Source: Rhodocyclales bacterium (GTDB lineage Bacteria; Pseudomonadota; Gammaproteobacteria; Burkholderiales; Rhodocyclaceae). Taken from it: a stretch of DNA of 45,340 bases. The stretch's first letter is position 1. Each line of letters starts with the position of its first letter. Of the stretch, positions 17,272 through 26,574 are shown in pieces. A program made the translations under genes and the position numbers. The stretch spans positions 1 to 45,340 of the forward strand of contig JACRIY010000042.1 in assembly GCA_016235805.1 (NCBI GenBank), written 5' to 3'. The notes below the pieces were generated by a model that was not told where the DNA came from, made no database searches, and was given only the letters and a program-made list of their open reading frames with translations.

Positions 17272-17484
17272 AGTTACGGTTGCCGGGGTTGGCCCCGGGA
17301 GCCGAGGGGTCAAGCCGCTAGCGGGTTATCGGCATTGGCCATCGCGCGAAGCGCCGACAAGGCTGGCGTTAGCCCTCATTGAAGCAGGAGGTTTTGGTTC
17401 CGGCAGATGCGCCCATGAAGCGGGCGGCAGCCTCAATTGAAACTTCGTTTTGATAACATGACAAAAAGCCCGTCGGGAGTCACA

Positions 17485-20196
17485 GTGCCCAATACTGCCA
17501 AGCGAAATCCATTCAAGGCCACCGTCATCGCGGCAGCCATTGCCATCCTGCCGCTGGCGACACATGCAGCCGGTCTGGGAAAGATCACCGTGCTCTCTGC
17601 CTTGGGGCAGCCACTCAAGGCAGAGCTGGAAGTCTCTGCGAGCCGCGATGAAGCCTCGTCCCTGGTCGCCAAGCTGGCGGCAGCCGAGGCTTTTCGGCAG
17701 GCCGGCATCGAGTACTCGCCGATTCTCGCGAACCTGCGTTTTTCGCGCGACCTGAAGGAGCGCGGCGGGCGTCGCTATATTGAGATCAGCACCGACCGTC
17801 CTCTGAACGAGCCGTTCATCGACATGTTGGTCGAGTTGAGCTGGGCGTCGGGCAGGCTGGTTCGCGAATACACCTTCCTGCTCGATCCTCCGGAACTTGC
17901 CGCGAAAGCTGTGCCGGTGCCCGTTGCGGCGCCGGAGGTACGGGCAGTCGCACCTGCAGCCAAACCTGCCGAAAAGGCCGCGGCGGTTCCCGCCGAAGCC
18001 AAGCCGGTGGCTGAGGGTCGCGCACCGGCGCGGTCGGCGGAAGCGCCTGCTGCCAAGCCTGCCGCCGGAGCAACGCGCGCAGTGGTGGCGGGAGATACGC
18101 TGGGCAAGATCGCGGCGCAAACGGTGCCGCAGGGCGTCAGCCTTGATCAGATGCTGGTTGCGCTTTTCCGCAATAATCGGGACGCGTTCATCGGCGACAA
18201 CATGAACCGGCTGAAGGCCGGCAAGATACTTTCTATCCCCGATGCCGAAACAGCCGGCAAGGTATCGCTGGGCGATGCACGCAAGGAAATCGTCGCGCAG
18301 TCGGCCGATTTCAACGCGTATCGTCAGCGGCTCGCCTCGGTAGCTGCGGCGGAACCGGCGCGCGACCAGACGGCCAAGCAATCGGTCAGCGGCAAGATCG
18401 CGCCCAAGGTGGAAGACAAGACTCCCGCGGCTACCGGTAAGGACAAGCTTGAAGTCTCGCGCACCGAGGCAGCCCGCGACGCGAAGGGCAAGCCCTTGCA
18501 GGGGCGCATCGCTGCTCTTGAAGAAGATCTGGTGACGCGTGATCGGGCGCTCAAGGAAGCTGGCAGCCGCATCGCCGAACTGGAGAAGAACCTAACCGAT
18601 CTGAAGAAGCTTGCGGAACTCAAGAGCCAGGCTGGAGCCGATCTGCAGAAATCGGCACAGGCTGCCAAGCCTCCCGCGGCAGAAGCCAAGAAGCCGGAAG
18701 CACCGCCTCCGGCGCCCGCGGCAGCAGTAAAGCCCGCGGAACCACCCAAACCCGTTGAAGCTCCGAAGCCGGCCGAACCGGCAAAGCCGGCGGAAGCGGC
18801 AAAGCCCGCAGACGCCGCCGTCGCGGCCAAGCCGGCCGAGGCGGCGAAGCCTCCCGAGGCACCCAAGCCGGCGCCGAAGAAGGTCGTTCCGCCACCGCCC
18901 CCACCGCCGGAGCCCGACTTCATCGAAGAGAATGGCCCATTGGTGTTTGGCGGAGGTGCCTTGCTTGCCGCCCTTTTCGGTTGGCTCGGATTCTCCGCCT
19001 ATCGGAAAAAGAAGGCGGCGGCGAGCAGTGCCAACGCCTTGGTTGCCGAGGCCGATCTTTCTGCGCATTCCGTATTCAGCACCACCACCGTTGCGCCGCC
19101 CCCGAGCGAGCAGGAGGCGAGCCAGTTCAGCACTACCGGCGTCGGCATGGTTGCCAGCAACGAAACCGTCGATCCGGTAGTCGAAGCGGATACTTTCCTC
19201 GCCTTTGGTCGGGAAGCCCAGGCTGAGGAAATCCTGCTTGAAGCGCTGAAGACGGAGCCGAATCGCCAGGCGATCCACCTCAAGTTGCTGGATATCTATT
19301 CCGGGCAAAAGAACGCCGGCCGGTTCGGCGAAGTCGCGCAGGACATGCACGCACTGACCGGTGGCAGCGGCGATGTCTGGGACAAGGTCGCTGCGATGGG
19401 CGTCGCGATCGATCCGGAGAATTCGCTGTATTCGTCCGCCAGGGCGGTCGATCACGATGCCACGGTGGTGCGTGAGCCGGACATGGAGTCGACCACGATT
19501 CTGCGCGGGCCGCTTCCAGGAAGCGAGCCGGCTGCGGAGCAGGCTCCCGCTGCCGCGGAAGTTGCCGATGCCCCCGTGGTCGATTTCGACCTCGATATCG
19601 GTACCGCCCCCACCCCCGAAGTTGCCGCAGCACCCGCTGCAGCGGATCTCGGCGCCGGCCTGGATTTCGACCTTGATCTTGGCGCGCCGGAGACCGCCCC
19701 GGCGGCGGCCGAGGCTGCAGCGAAGAGCGACGATGTGGTGCTCGATATCGATTTCGACATGCCGACGCCTGTGGCGGCGCCTGCCACGATCGATTTCCCG
19801 CTCGAAACTCCCGCCGCCGCCGCAGTACCGGAAACACCCGCGGTCGCCGCCGATTCCGGCAGCATTGATTTCGAGTTCGACCTCGGAGCCGGTGGCGGGG
19901 CGATAACGACCCCTGCGCCGGAATTGGCGCTTGATGTTCCGGTAGCTCCGGCCGTGGCTGCGCCAAAGCCGCTTGATCTTGGCGACATCAGTCTCGACCT
20001 GGACGCACCGGCGGCTGCATCTGTCGACGCGGACATTGCGGACAATCCCGAAGTCGCCACCAAGTTGGAACTGGCGGCGGCGTATGCCGAGATGGGCGAC
20101 CGGGACGGCGCTCGCGAATTGTTCCAGGAAGCCATTGCGGAAGGCAGTCCGGCGCAGCAGCAGGTGGCACGCGCCAAACTTGACAGTCTCGGCTGA
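17485..20196 (+). CDS. fimV: FimV/HubP-like polar landmark protein
   Basis: This large inner-membrane protein of about 903 residues belongs to the FimV/HubP/TspA family, which organises cell poles, type IV pili and twitching. From the N-terminus there is a signal peptide (GTG start with GGGAG six bases upstream; earlier in-frame TTG 17437 and ATG 17458 lack a ribosome site), the FimV N-terminal domain (GLGKITVLSALGQPLKAELE), and a LysM-like peptidoglycan-binding domain near 195-250. A coiled coil near 340-390 and a long Pro/Ala/Lys linker follow, then one membrane segment (LVFGGGALLAALFGWLGF). The cytoplasmic part has several short acidic repeats of the DFDLD type and a C-terminal TPR-like FimV motif. 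It lies between asd and truA, as in many betaproteobacteria. Confidence 0.92.
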   Translation: MPNTAKRNPFKATVIAAAIAILPLATHAAGLGKITVLSALGQPLKAELEVSASRDEASSLVAKLAAAEAFRQAGIEYSPILANLRFSRDLKERGGRRYIEISTDRPLNEPFIDMLVELSWASGRLVREYTFLLDPPELAAKAVPVPVAAPEVRAVAPAAKPAEKAAAVPAEAKPVAEGRAPARSAEAPAAKPAAGATRAVVAGDTLGKIAAQTVPQGVSLDQMLVALFRNNRDAFIGDNMNRLKAGKILSIPDAETAGKVSLGDARKEIVAQSADFNAYRQRLASVAAAEPARDQTAKQSVSGKIAPKVEDKTPAATGKDKLEVSRTEAARDAKGKPLQGRIAALEEDLVTRDRALKEAGSRIAELEKNLTDLKKLAELKSQAGADLQKSAQAAKPPAAEAKKPEAPPPAPAAAVKPAEPPKPVEAPKPAEPAKPAEAAKPADAAVAAKPAEAAKPPEAPKPAPKKVVPPPPPPPEPDFIEENGPLVFGGGALLAALFGWLGFSAYRKKKAAASSANALVAEADLSAHSVFSTTTVAPPPSEQEASQFSTTGVGMVASNETVDPVVEADTFLAFGREAQAEEILLEALKTEPNRQAIHLKLLDIYSGQKNAGRFGEVAQDMHALTGGSGDVWDKVAAMGVAIDPENSLYSSARAVDHDATVVREPDMESTTILRGPLPGSEPAAEQAPAAAEVADAPVVDFDLDIGTAPTPEVAAAPAAADLGAGLDFDLDLGAPETAPAAAEAAAKSDDVVLDIDFDMPTPVAAPATIDFPLETPAAAAVPETPAVAADSGSIDFEFDLGAGGGAITTPAPELALDVPVAPAVAAPKPLDLGDISLDLDAPAAASVDADIADNPEVATKLELAAAYAEMGDRDGARELFQEAIAEGSPAQQQVARAKLDSLG

Positions 20197-20239
20197 CCGA
20201 CATCCTCCCGGCACGAGTGTGCCGGGAGAAAATGTCTCC

Positions 20240-20869
20240 GTGAAATCCGGATCTCAGGGACAGCCGCCATCGGCGATGCCCTCTGCGGCGAACTGGACAC
20301 CTCACCCCGCGAGCCTGATCCTCCTTTGTACCGCGCTGCTTGTGGCGGCCTCGTCGCGTGAAGGCGGGCAACTCGCCATTGCATGTTCGATCCTGATGGC
20401 GCTGGCGCTGGTTTCAGCTCGGGCCCACTTCCTCAAATTGGTCCGGCGCAGCCGCTGGCTGCTGCTGACCATCCTGCTCCTGTTTGGTTGGCTGACGCCC
20501 GGTACGCCCTTCGCGCCGCTGCCCGGGGCCACCCAGGAGGGCGTCCAACTCGCGGTAAAGAACCTGGCCTACCTGCTGGTTGCAATTTCCGTGGTGGCGG
20601 GCCTGCTGACCTTGCTCTCGCCTCCGCAACTTGTTGCCGGCCTGCGTTCCTTGCTTGCGCCGTTTGGTCGCTTCAAGCTGTCGCCGGACCGGATAGCGGT
20701 TCGCCTCGCGCTGACCCTGGAGCAGGTTGAGGCGTCACGGCGGGGCCCAGGCAGTGCCGCCGACGTTGCAGTATCCACGCTCTCCCTTCCGGCGGCTTCC
20801 TGGGGGCCGGGCGATGCAGTGCTGGGGTGTATGACCGGGGCCTTGTTCGTGCTCGCGTGGTTTGCATGA
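20240..20869 (+). CDS. Membrane protein resembling an ECF transporter T component (CbiQ-like)
   Basis: This protein of about 209 residues has four or five hydrophobic segments followed by a C-terminal part, LLTLLSPPQLVAGLRSLLAP...LSPDRIAVRLALTLEQVEASRR. That part resembles the coupling-helix region of EcfT/CbiQ proteins, where an Ala-Arg or Ser-Arg element contacts the ATPases. No EcfA ATPase or S component is nearby, so it would be an orphan. The start is uncertain: GTG 20240 has GGGAG 11 bases upstream, while ATG 20276 has no clear ribosome site. The stop overlaps the truA start as ATGA, implying coupled translation. The transporter assignment is inferred from pattern only. Confidence 0.6.
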   Translation: MKSGSQGQPPSAMPSAANWTPHPASLILLCTALLVAASSREGGQLAIACSILMALALVSARAHFLKLVRRSRWLLLTILLLFGWLTPGTPFAPLPGATQEGVQLAVKNLAYLLVAISVVAGLLTLLSPPQLVAGLRSLLAPFGRFKLSPDRIAVRLALTLEQVEASRRGPGSAADVAVSTLSLPAASWGPGDAVLGCMTGALFVLAWFA

Positions 20870-21651
20870 GGATCGCGCTCGGCCTTGAATACGAGGGTTC
20901 CCGCTTTTGCGGCTGGCAGTCGCAGGCGGGCGGTGGCGCGGTGCAGGACGCCGTGGAAGCGGCCATTTCGCTGGTTGCTGATGCCGCAACCCGCGTGGTC
21001 TGCGCCGGACGAACCGATGCCGGCGTGCATGCGCTGGCCCAGGTGATTCATTTCGACACGCAGGCCGTTCGCCCTGACAGCGCCTGGGTACGCGGAGTCA
21101 ATGCCCATTTGCCGGCCGGCGTCGCGGTACGCTGGGCGCAGCCGGTCGCAGATGAATTTCACGCGCGATTTTCAGCGCGCGGCCGGCGCTATCGTTATCT
21201 CCTGCTCAATCGTCCAGAGCGACCGGGCCTGATGTCTGGGCGCGTCGGCTGGTTTCACCGTCCACTCGCGGCGGATGTCATGTGCGAAGCGGCGGCATTG
21301 CTGCTTGGCGAGCATGACTTTTCTGCATTTCGTGCCGTCGAATGCCAGGCCAAGTCGCCGATCAAGACGCTGCGCCGCGCCGCGGTGGTCCGCCATGGCG
21401 AGTTGCTGGTGTTCGAATTCGAAGCCAGTGCCTTCTTGCACCACATGGTGCGCAACATGGTCGGGGCGCTGGTCTATGTAGGCAAGGGCGCTCATCCACC
21501 GGCCTGGATAGGCGAACTGCTGGACGGACGCGACCGGGCCCGCGCGGCGCCGACCTTTGAGGCTTGCGGTTTGTATTTCGCCGGAGTCGACTATGATCCG
21601 GTCTGGCAGTTGAAAGTCGGCGCTGGCGACACGGCGCTGGTTCTGCCCTGA
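20866..21651 (+). CDS. truA: tRNA pseudouridine(38-40) synthase
   Basis: TruA converts uridines 38-40 in the anticodon arm of many tRNAs to pseudouridine. It has 261 residues, starting at ATG 20866, which overlaps the stop of the preceding membrane protein. The catalytic Asp51 lies in CAGRTDAGVHA. GLEYEGSRFCGWQSQ at the N-terminus and FLHHMVRNMVGALVYVGKG near 189-207 are the other family blocks. It is followed by trpF after 11 bases. Confidence 0.97.
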   Translation: MRIALGLEYEGSRFCGWQSQAGGGAVQDAVEAAISLVADAATRVVCAGRTDAGVHALAQVIHFDTQAVRPDSAWVRGVNAHLPAGVAVRWAQPVADEFHARFSARGRRYRYLLLNRPERPGLMSGRVGWFHRPLAADVMCEAAALLLGEHDFSAFRAVECQAKSPIKTLRRAAVVRHGELLVFEFEASAFLHHMVRNMVGALVYVGKGAHPPAWIGELLDGRDRARAAPTFEACGLYFAGVDYDPVWQLKVGAGDTALVLP

Positions 21652-21662
21652 AGCAGGTTCCC

Positions 21663-22307
21663 ATGACGCGTACCCGAATCAAGATTTGCGGCATCACCCG
21701 CGAGGAAGACCTTGCCGTCGCCGTTGCCGCAGGCGCCGACGCACTCGGGTTCGTTTTCTATGCCCCCAGTCCGCGCCATGTCACGGCGCTGCGCGCGGCA
21801 CGACTGACGGCACTGGTGCCGGCTTTCGTGACCCGGGTCGGTCTTTTCGTCAATGAAACGGAGCAGGTGGTGCGTGATGTCCTCGCCACGGTCCCGCTTG
21901 ACCTGCTGCAGTTCCATGGCGATGAGGATGCGCGTTATTGCGCCCAGTTTGGCAGGCCCTGGATCAAGGCGGCGCGGGTCAGGGCAGGGTTCGATTTGTT
22001 AGAATACGCGGCCGCGTTCGCCGGAGCCGAAGGCAACGCTGGACTGCTGCTGGATGCCCATGTCGAAGGCTATGGTGGGGGTGGCAAGACCTTCGACTGG
22101 TCGCTGATTCCGCGGTCCCTGCCGCTGCCGGTGATCCTGTCGGGAGGCCTGCATCCGGGCAACGTTGCCGAGGCGGTACGTGCCGTGAAGCCGTGGGCGG
22201 TCGATGTCAGCAGTGGCGTCGAGTCCGCCCGAGGCATCAAGGACACGCAGAAGATCACCGATTTTGTTGCCGGAGTGCGAAATGCAGATGCAGGACCTTC
22301 CCTATAG
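21663..22307 (+). CDS. trpF: Phosphoribosylanthranilate isomerase
   Basis: TrpF performs the Amadori rearrangement of phosphoribosylanthranilate in tryptophan synthesis. It is a 214-residue TIM barrel with the general base Cys9 in [17 protein letters not shown] near 25-34, LQFHGDED near 81-88, the phosphate-binding [11 protein letters not shown] near 159-169 and the general acid Asp in AVDVSSGVE. Its end overlaps the trpB start by 26 bases. It precedes trpB and trpA directly; trpE, trpD and trpC are not in this window. Confidence 0.97.
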   Translation: MTRTRIKICGITREEDLAVAVAAGADALGFVFYAPSPRHVTALRAARLTALVPAFVTRVGLFVNETEQVVRDVLATVPLDLLQFHGDEDARYCAQFGRPWIKAARVRAGFDLLEYAAAFAGAEGNAGLLLDAHVEGYGGGGKTFDWSLIPRSLPLPVILSGGLHPGNVAEAVRAVKPWAVDVSSGVESARGIKDTQKITDFVAGVRNADAGPSL

Positions 22308-23493
22308 CATGCCCGACGCCGGGGGCCACTTCGGTCCCTATGGCGGCATCTTCGTCGCCGAGACGCTGATGCCGGCGCTGGCCGAACTGCGCAACGCGTA
22401 TGCCGCGGCGCAGGCCGATCCGGAATTTCGCGCCGAGTACGAATATGACCTGAAGCACTATGTCGGCCGGCCGAGCCCGATCTACCACGCCAAGCGCTGG
22501 TCGGGGCTGCTCGGCGGCGCACAGATCTACCTCAAGCGCGAAGACCTCAACCACACCGGCGCGCACAAGATCAACAACTGCATCGGCCAGGCGCTGCTGG
22601 CGCGGCGCATGGGTAAGCCGCGCGTAATCGCGGAAACCGGAGCCGGCCAGCACGGCGTCGCGACGGCCACCGTGGCCGCGCGCTACGGCATGGAGTGCGT
22701 GGTTTACATGGGCTCCGAAGACGTCAGGCGCCAGGCCGCCAACGTCTATCGTATGAAGCTGCTGGGCGCCACCGTGGTGCCGGTGGACTCGGGCTCGAAG
22801 ACGCTCAAGGACGCCCTGAACGAGGCCATGCGCGACTGGGTGACCAACATCGGCAACACCTTCTACATCATCGGCACCGTCGCCGGACCGCATCCGTACC
22901 CGATGATGGTGCGTGATTTCCAGGCGGTGATCGGCGAGGAGTGCAAGACCCAGATGCCGGAGCTTGCCGGGCGCCAGCCCGACGCGGTGATCGCATGCGT
23001 CGGCGGTGGCTCCAATGCAATGGGGATCTTCCATCCCTACATTCCGGTGCCCGGCGTCAGGCTGATCGGCGTCGAGGCGGCGGGTCACGGGCTCGACACC
23101 GGCAAGCACTCGGCATCGCTGACGGCAGGCCGCTCGGGCGTGCTGCACGGCAATCGCACTTACCTGCTGCAGGACGCGGATGGGCAGGTGATCGAGACGC
23201 ACTCGATTTCAGCCGGCCTCGATTATCCCGGGGTCGGTCCGGAACACGCCTGGCTCAAGGATTCCGGTCGCGCCGAATACGCCACCATCACCGATGCCGA
23301 GGCCCTGCAGGCCTTTCATGACCTGTGCCATTTCGAAGGCATCATCCCCGCGCTCGAATCCAGCCACGCGCTGGCTCATGCCGCGAAGCTTGCGCCGACG
23401 CTGTCGTCCGACAAGATCCTGCTGGTCAACCTTTCCGGACGCGGCGACAAGGACATGCACACCGTCGCCGAAGCATCCGGCATCCAGTTCTGA
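22282..23493 (+). CDS. trpB: Tryptophan synthase beta chain
   Basis: TrpB joins indole and serine to give tryptophan, using pyridoxal phosphate. It has 403 residues from ATG 22282, which has GGAG six bases upstream and lies inside the end of trpF; an ATG six bases later is also possible. The cofactor Lys96 lies in [24 protein letters not shown] follows near 117-128, and the phosphate loop [10 protein letters not shown] lies near 239-248. This is the TrpB1 type, which pairs with TrpA. The stop is one base before the trpA ATG. Confidence 0.98.
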   Translation: MQMQDLPYSMPDAGGHFGPYGGIFVAETLMPALAELRNAYAAAQADPEFRAEYEYDLKHYVGRPSPIYHAKRWSGLLGGAQIYLKREDLNHTGAHKINNCIGQALLARRMGKPRVIAETGAGQHGVATATVAARYGMECVVYMGSEDVRRQAANVYRMKLLGATVVPVDSGSKTLKDALNEAMRDWVTNIGNTFYIIGTVAGPHPYPMMVRDFQAVIGEECKTQMPELAGRQPDAVIACVGGGSNAMGIFHPYIPVPGVRLIGVEAAGHGLDTGKHSASLTAGRSGVLHGNRTYLLQDADGQVIETHSISAGLDYPGVGPEHAWLKDSGRAEYATITDAEALQAFHDLCHFEGIIPALESSHALAHAAKLAPTLSSDKILLVNLSGRGDKDMHTVAEASGIQF

Positions 23494-23494
23494 C

Positions 23495-24316
23495 ATGTCG
23501 CGCATCCCCAACACGTTTGCAGCGCTTGCCGCGCAAGGCCGCAAGGCGCTGATTCCCTTCATCACCGCCGGTGATCCGCACCCCGACCAGACCTTGCCGC
23601 TGATGCGTGCTCTGGTGGCCGGCGGCGCAGACATCATCGAGCTCGGCGTGCCGTTTTCGGATCCGATGGCCGATGGCCCCACCATCCAGCGCGCCTCGGA
23701 ACGCGCGCTGGCGCATGGTATGAGCCTGCGCCGGGTGCTGGGTCTGGTGCGGGATTTCCGCCGCGAAAACGCCGCGACGCCGATCGTGCTGATGGGCTAC
23801 GCCAATCCGGTGGAAGCCTACGGTGTCGATGCCTTCGCACGCGACGCGCACGAGGCCGGCGTCGATGGCGTACTGGTGGTCGACTATCCGCCGGAGGAAT
23901 GCGCCGCATTTGCCGCGACTATGAAACGCGTGCAGATAGATCCGATCTTTCTGCTGGCGCCGACATCCACCGCGAAGCGCTTCGGCGAGGTGGCACAGTT
24001 CGGCGCCGGCTACATCTATTACGTGTCGCTCAAGGGAGTGACGGGTTCCGCCACGCTCGACCTCGACGAGGTGGCGACGCGCATTCCGCTGATCCGCGCT
24101 CAGGTCGGCATGCCGGTCGGCGTCGGCTTCGGCATCCGCGACGGCGCCACGGCGGCACGCATCGCGACGGTGGCCGACGCCGTGGTGATCGGCAGCCGCA
24201 TCATCGAAGAGATCGAGAATTCCCCGGCAGGCGAGGCTGCGGCGCGCGTGCAGGGTTTCCTTTCCGGCATCCGCGCGGCGATGGATGCCGCCACCAAACA
24301 GGGAGTTGCAGTATGA
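23495..24316 (+). CDS. trpA: Tryptophan synthase alpha chain
   Basis: TrpA cleaves indole-3-glycerol phosphate to indole, which is channelled to TrpB. It is a 273-residue TIM barrel with catalytic Glu49 ([11 protein letters not shown]) and Asp60 (MADGPTIQ), numbered as in Salmonella, and the phosphate site VGFGIRDG near 209-216. The ATG at 23495 is one base after the trpB stop. A 103-base gap with two possible stems separates it from accD. Confidence 0.98.
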   Translation: MSRIPNTFAALAAQGRKALIPFITAGDPHPDQTLPLMRALVAGGADIIELGVPFSDPMADGPTIQRASERALAHGMSLRRVLGLVRDFRRENAATPIVLMGYANPVEAYGVDAFARDAHEAGVDGVLVVDYPPEECAAFAATMKRVQIDPIFLLAPTSTAKRFGEVAQFGAGYIYYVSLKGVTGSATLDLDEVATRIPLIRAQVGMPVGVGFGIRDGATAARIATVADAVVIGSRIIEEIENSPAGEAAARVQGFLSGIRAAMDAATKQGVAV

Positions 24317-24388
24317 CGACCTTCCCCCCTTCCCCCTTCCCATGGCAGGGGGTGACACGGGTTCGCTGCGCTCCATATCTATTGGCTG

Positions 24389-24417
24389 TCCCTCCTTGGG
24401 GCGGCCCTGCGGAGGGA
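24389..24417 (+). promoter_or_regulatory. Stem that could mask the accD ribosome binding site
   Basis: TCCCTCC at 24389-24395 is exactly complementary to GGAGGGA at 24411-24417, the Shine-Dalgarno sequence two bases before the accD ATG. The 15-base loop contains a further GGGGC/GGCCC pairing possibility. Just upstream (about 24325-24350) C-runs and G-runs could pair as a second stem. This suggests translational control, or simply the 3'-end stem of trpA. Confidence 0.45.
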
Positions 24418-24419
24418 CC

Positions 24420-25280
24420 ATGAGCTGGCTCCAGAAACTATTGCCGCCGAAGATCAAGCGTTCGGAAGGCGTACGCAAATCCATCCCCGAGGGACTGTGG
24501 GCCAAGTGCCCGGCCTGCGAGGCGGTGCTTTACAGTTCCGACCTGGAAAACAACCAGAACGTCTGCCCCAAGTGCTCGCATCACTTGCGCTTGCGGGCCA
24601 GGGTCCGGCTCGATGCGCTGCTCGATCCCGAGGGTCGCTTCGAAATCGGGGCCGAAGTGCTGCCGATGGATCCGCTCAAGTTCAAGGACAGCCGGCGCTA
24701 TGTCGATCGCCTGGCGGCGGCGAACGAAGATACGGACGAAGCCGATGCGATGGTGGTCATGCAGGGCGCGATCAAGACCGTGCCGGTGGTGATCGCCTGT
24801 TTCGAATTCGAGTTCCTCGGCGGCTCGATGGGCGCGGTGGTCGGCGAACGCTTCGTGCGCGGGGTCAAGGCGGCGATCGAATTGCAGTCGCCCTTCATCT
24901 GCATCACCGCCTCGGGCGGCGCGCGCATGCAGGAAGGCCTGTTCTCGCTGATGCAGATGGCCAAGACGACGGCGGCGGTCACGCAACTGGCTCGCCACCA
25001 GTTGCCTTTCATCACGCTGCTGACGGATCCGACCATGGGCGGCGTTTCCGCCTCCTTCGCCTTCGTCGGTGACGTCGTCATCGCCGAGCCGGGTGCCCTG
25101 ATCGGCTTCGCCGGCCCGCGCGTGATCGAACAGACGGTCCGCGAGACCCTGCCCGAGGGTTTCCAACGCGCGGAGTTCTTGCTGGAAAAGGGCGCCATCG
25201 ACATGATCGTCGATCGCCGCGAACTGCGGGATCGACTGGCCTCGCTGCTGACCCTGCTGCAACGCGTTCCCGCCGTCTGA
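24420..25280 (+). CDS. accD: Acetyl-CoA carboxylase carboxyltransferase subunit beta
   Basis: AccD with AccA transfers the carboxyl group from biotin to acetyl-CoA, the first step of fatty acid synthesis. It has 286 residues. The N-terminal zinc finger is Cys30, Cys33, Cys49 and Cys52 (CPAC and CPKC), followed by the crotonase-like core with [10 protein letters not shown] near 161-170 and [12 protein letters not shown] near 202-213. The chosen ATG has GGAGGGA directly upstream; an open frame upstream from 24285 lies in trpA and is not used. The stop overlaps the folC start (TGATG). Confidence 0.98.
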   Translation: MSWLQKLLPPKIKRSEGVRKSIPEGLWAKCPACEAVLYSSDLENNQNVCPKCSHHLRLRARVRLDALLDPEGRFEIGAEVLPMDPLKFKDSRRYVDRLAAANEDTDEADAMVVMQGAIKTVPVVIACFEFEFLGGSMGAVVGERFVRGVKAAIELQSPFICITASGGARMQEGLFSLMQMAKTTAAVTQLARHQLPFITLLTDPTMGGVSASFAFVGDVVIAEPGALIGFAGPRVIEQTVRETLPEGFQRAEFLLEKGAIDMIVDRRELRDRLASLLTLLQRVPAV

Positions 25281-26569
25281 TGCCATTGGGGCTCGACGGC
25301 TGGCTGGCGCGGATCGAAGCGCTTCATCCGCGCGGCAGCGCGGGCATTGAACTGGGTCTGGAGCGTGTCGCCGCCGTCAAGGCGCGGTTGGGTCAGCGCG
25401 AATTTTGCCCGGTCATCCTGGTCGGCGGTACTAACGGCAAGGGCTCGACCTGTGCCATGCTGGAGCGAATCCTGCTCGCCGCCGGTTACCGAGTCGGGCT
25501 CTATACCTCGCCCCACCTGCTGGATTACAACGAACGCGTTTGCATCGACGGCGTCGCGGCGTCCGACGCCAGTCTGTGCGCCGCCTTCGACAGGGTCGAG
25601 CGTGCGCGCGGCGATGCCGCGCTGACCTACTTCGAATTCGGCACCCTGGCCGCATGGGAAGTCTTTGCCGCGGCCGCAACCGATGTCGCAATCCTCGAAG
25701 TGGGCCTCGGCGGACGACTGGACGCTACCAACATCTACGAACCTGCCTGTACCGTCATCACCGGCATCGATCTCGATCACATGGAATTCCTCGGCGCGAA
25801 CCGCGAGGCCATCGGTAGGGAAAAGGCCGGGATTTTCCGCAGGGGCATTGCGGCGATCTGCGGCGACGCGCGGCCGCCGCAATCGCTGCTGGATCATGCG
25901 GCGGCCATCGGCACAGGCCTGCAGGTCATGGGGCGGGATTTCGGCTATCAGCGGCAGGAGCAGCAGTGGTTGTACTGGGGCCCGGAGGCTGGCGGCGACG
26001 GAGTCGCGCGCCGCGGCGGGCTGGCTTTTCCGGCGCTGCGCGGCGAACGTCAATTGGCGAACGCGGCCTGCGCGCTCGCCGCGCTGGATGCGCTGCACCA
26101 GGTCCTGCCAGTGGCGATGAAGGACATTCGCCAGGGGCTGGGCGAAGTCGAACTGGCGGGGCGTTTCCAGGTCCTGCCGGGCCGTCCGCTGGTCGTCCTC
26201 GATGTCGCTCATAACCCGCAGGCAGCGCGCGTGCTGGCGGCGAATCTTGGCGACCAGGGCTTTCACCGCAATACCTGGGCGGTGTTCGGCATGCTCGCCG
26301 ACAAGGACATCGGCGGTGTGATCGACGCGCTGGCCGACCGGGTAACGCATTGGCTGCCATGTACGCTGGATGGACCCCGTGCCGCCAGCGCCGACTTTCT
26401 GAAGGCACGTCTGGAGTCCCGTCGCCTGAAGGTTGCCGCCAGCTTCGCGATGCCCTCGGCGGCACTGGCTTACGCGCAAGAGAACGCAGGCGAAGATGAT
26501 AGAATTCTCGCCTTCGGATCCTTCCTCACTGTTGCTGCGGCCCTGCAATCACTTGGCCGTTCAGCGTAA
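25280..26569 (+). CDS. folC: Dihydrofolate/folylpolyglutamate synthase
   Basis: FolC adds glutamate to dihydropteroate and to folates, an ATP-dependent Mur-ligase-like reaction. It has 429 residues. The P-loop GGTNGKGST lies near 49-57, YTSPHLLDYNERV near 75-87, the omega-loop region near 115-160 includes FEFGTLAAWE and VGLGGRLDATN, and DVAHNPQAAR is in the C-terminal domain near 311. It begins on the last base of accD, an accD-folC pairing that is widespread in proteobacteria. It is followed by the SPOR-domain gene after five bases. Confidence 0.97.
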   Translation: MPLGLDGWLARIEALHPRGSAGIELGLERVAAVKARLGQREFCPVILVGGTNGKGSTCAMLERILLAAGYRVGLYTSPHLLDYNERVCIDGVAASDASLCAAFDRVERARGDAALTYFEFGTLAAWEVFAAAATDVAILEVGLGGRLDATNIYEPACTVITGIDLDHMEFLGANREAIGREKAGIFRRGIAAICGDARPPQSLLDHAAAIGTGLQVMGRDFGYQRQEQQWLYWGPEAGGDGVARRGGLAFPALRGERQLANAACALAALDALHQVLPVAMKDIRQGLGEVELAGRFQVLPGRPLVVLDVAHNPQAARVLAANLGDQGFHRNTWAVFGMLADKDIGGVIDALADRVTHWLPCTLDGPRAASADFLKARLESRRLKVAASFAMPSAALAYAQENAGEDDRILAFGSFLTVAAALQSLGRSA

Positions 26570-26574
26570 CCACG

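Noticed and set aside
17283-17484. A riboswitch in the fimV leader
   Set aside because: The leader is GC-rich with stems, but I could not match conserved core bases of c-di-GMP or other known riboswitches.
24698-26548. 616-residue minus-strand frame opposite accD and folC
   Set aside because: It is an antisense shadow; accD and folC have all expected motifs on the plus strand.
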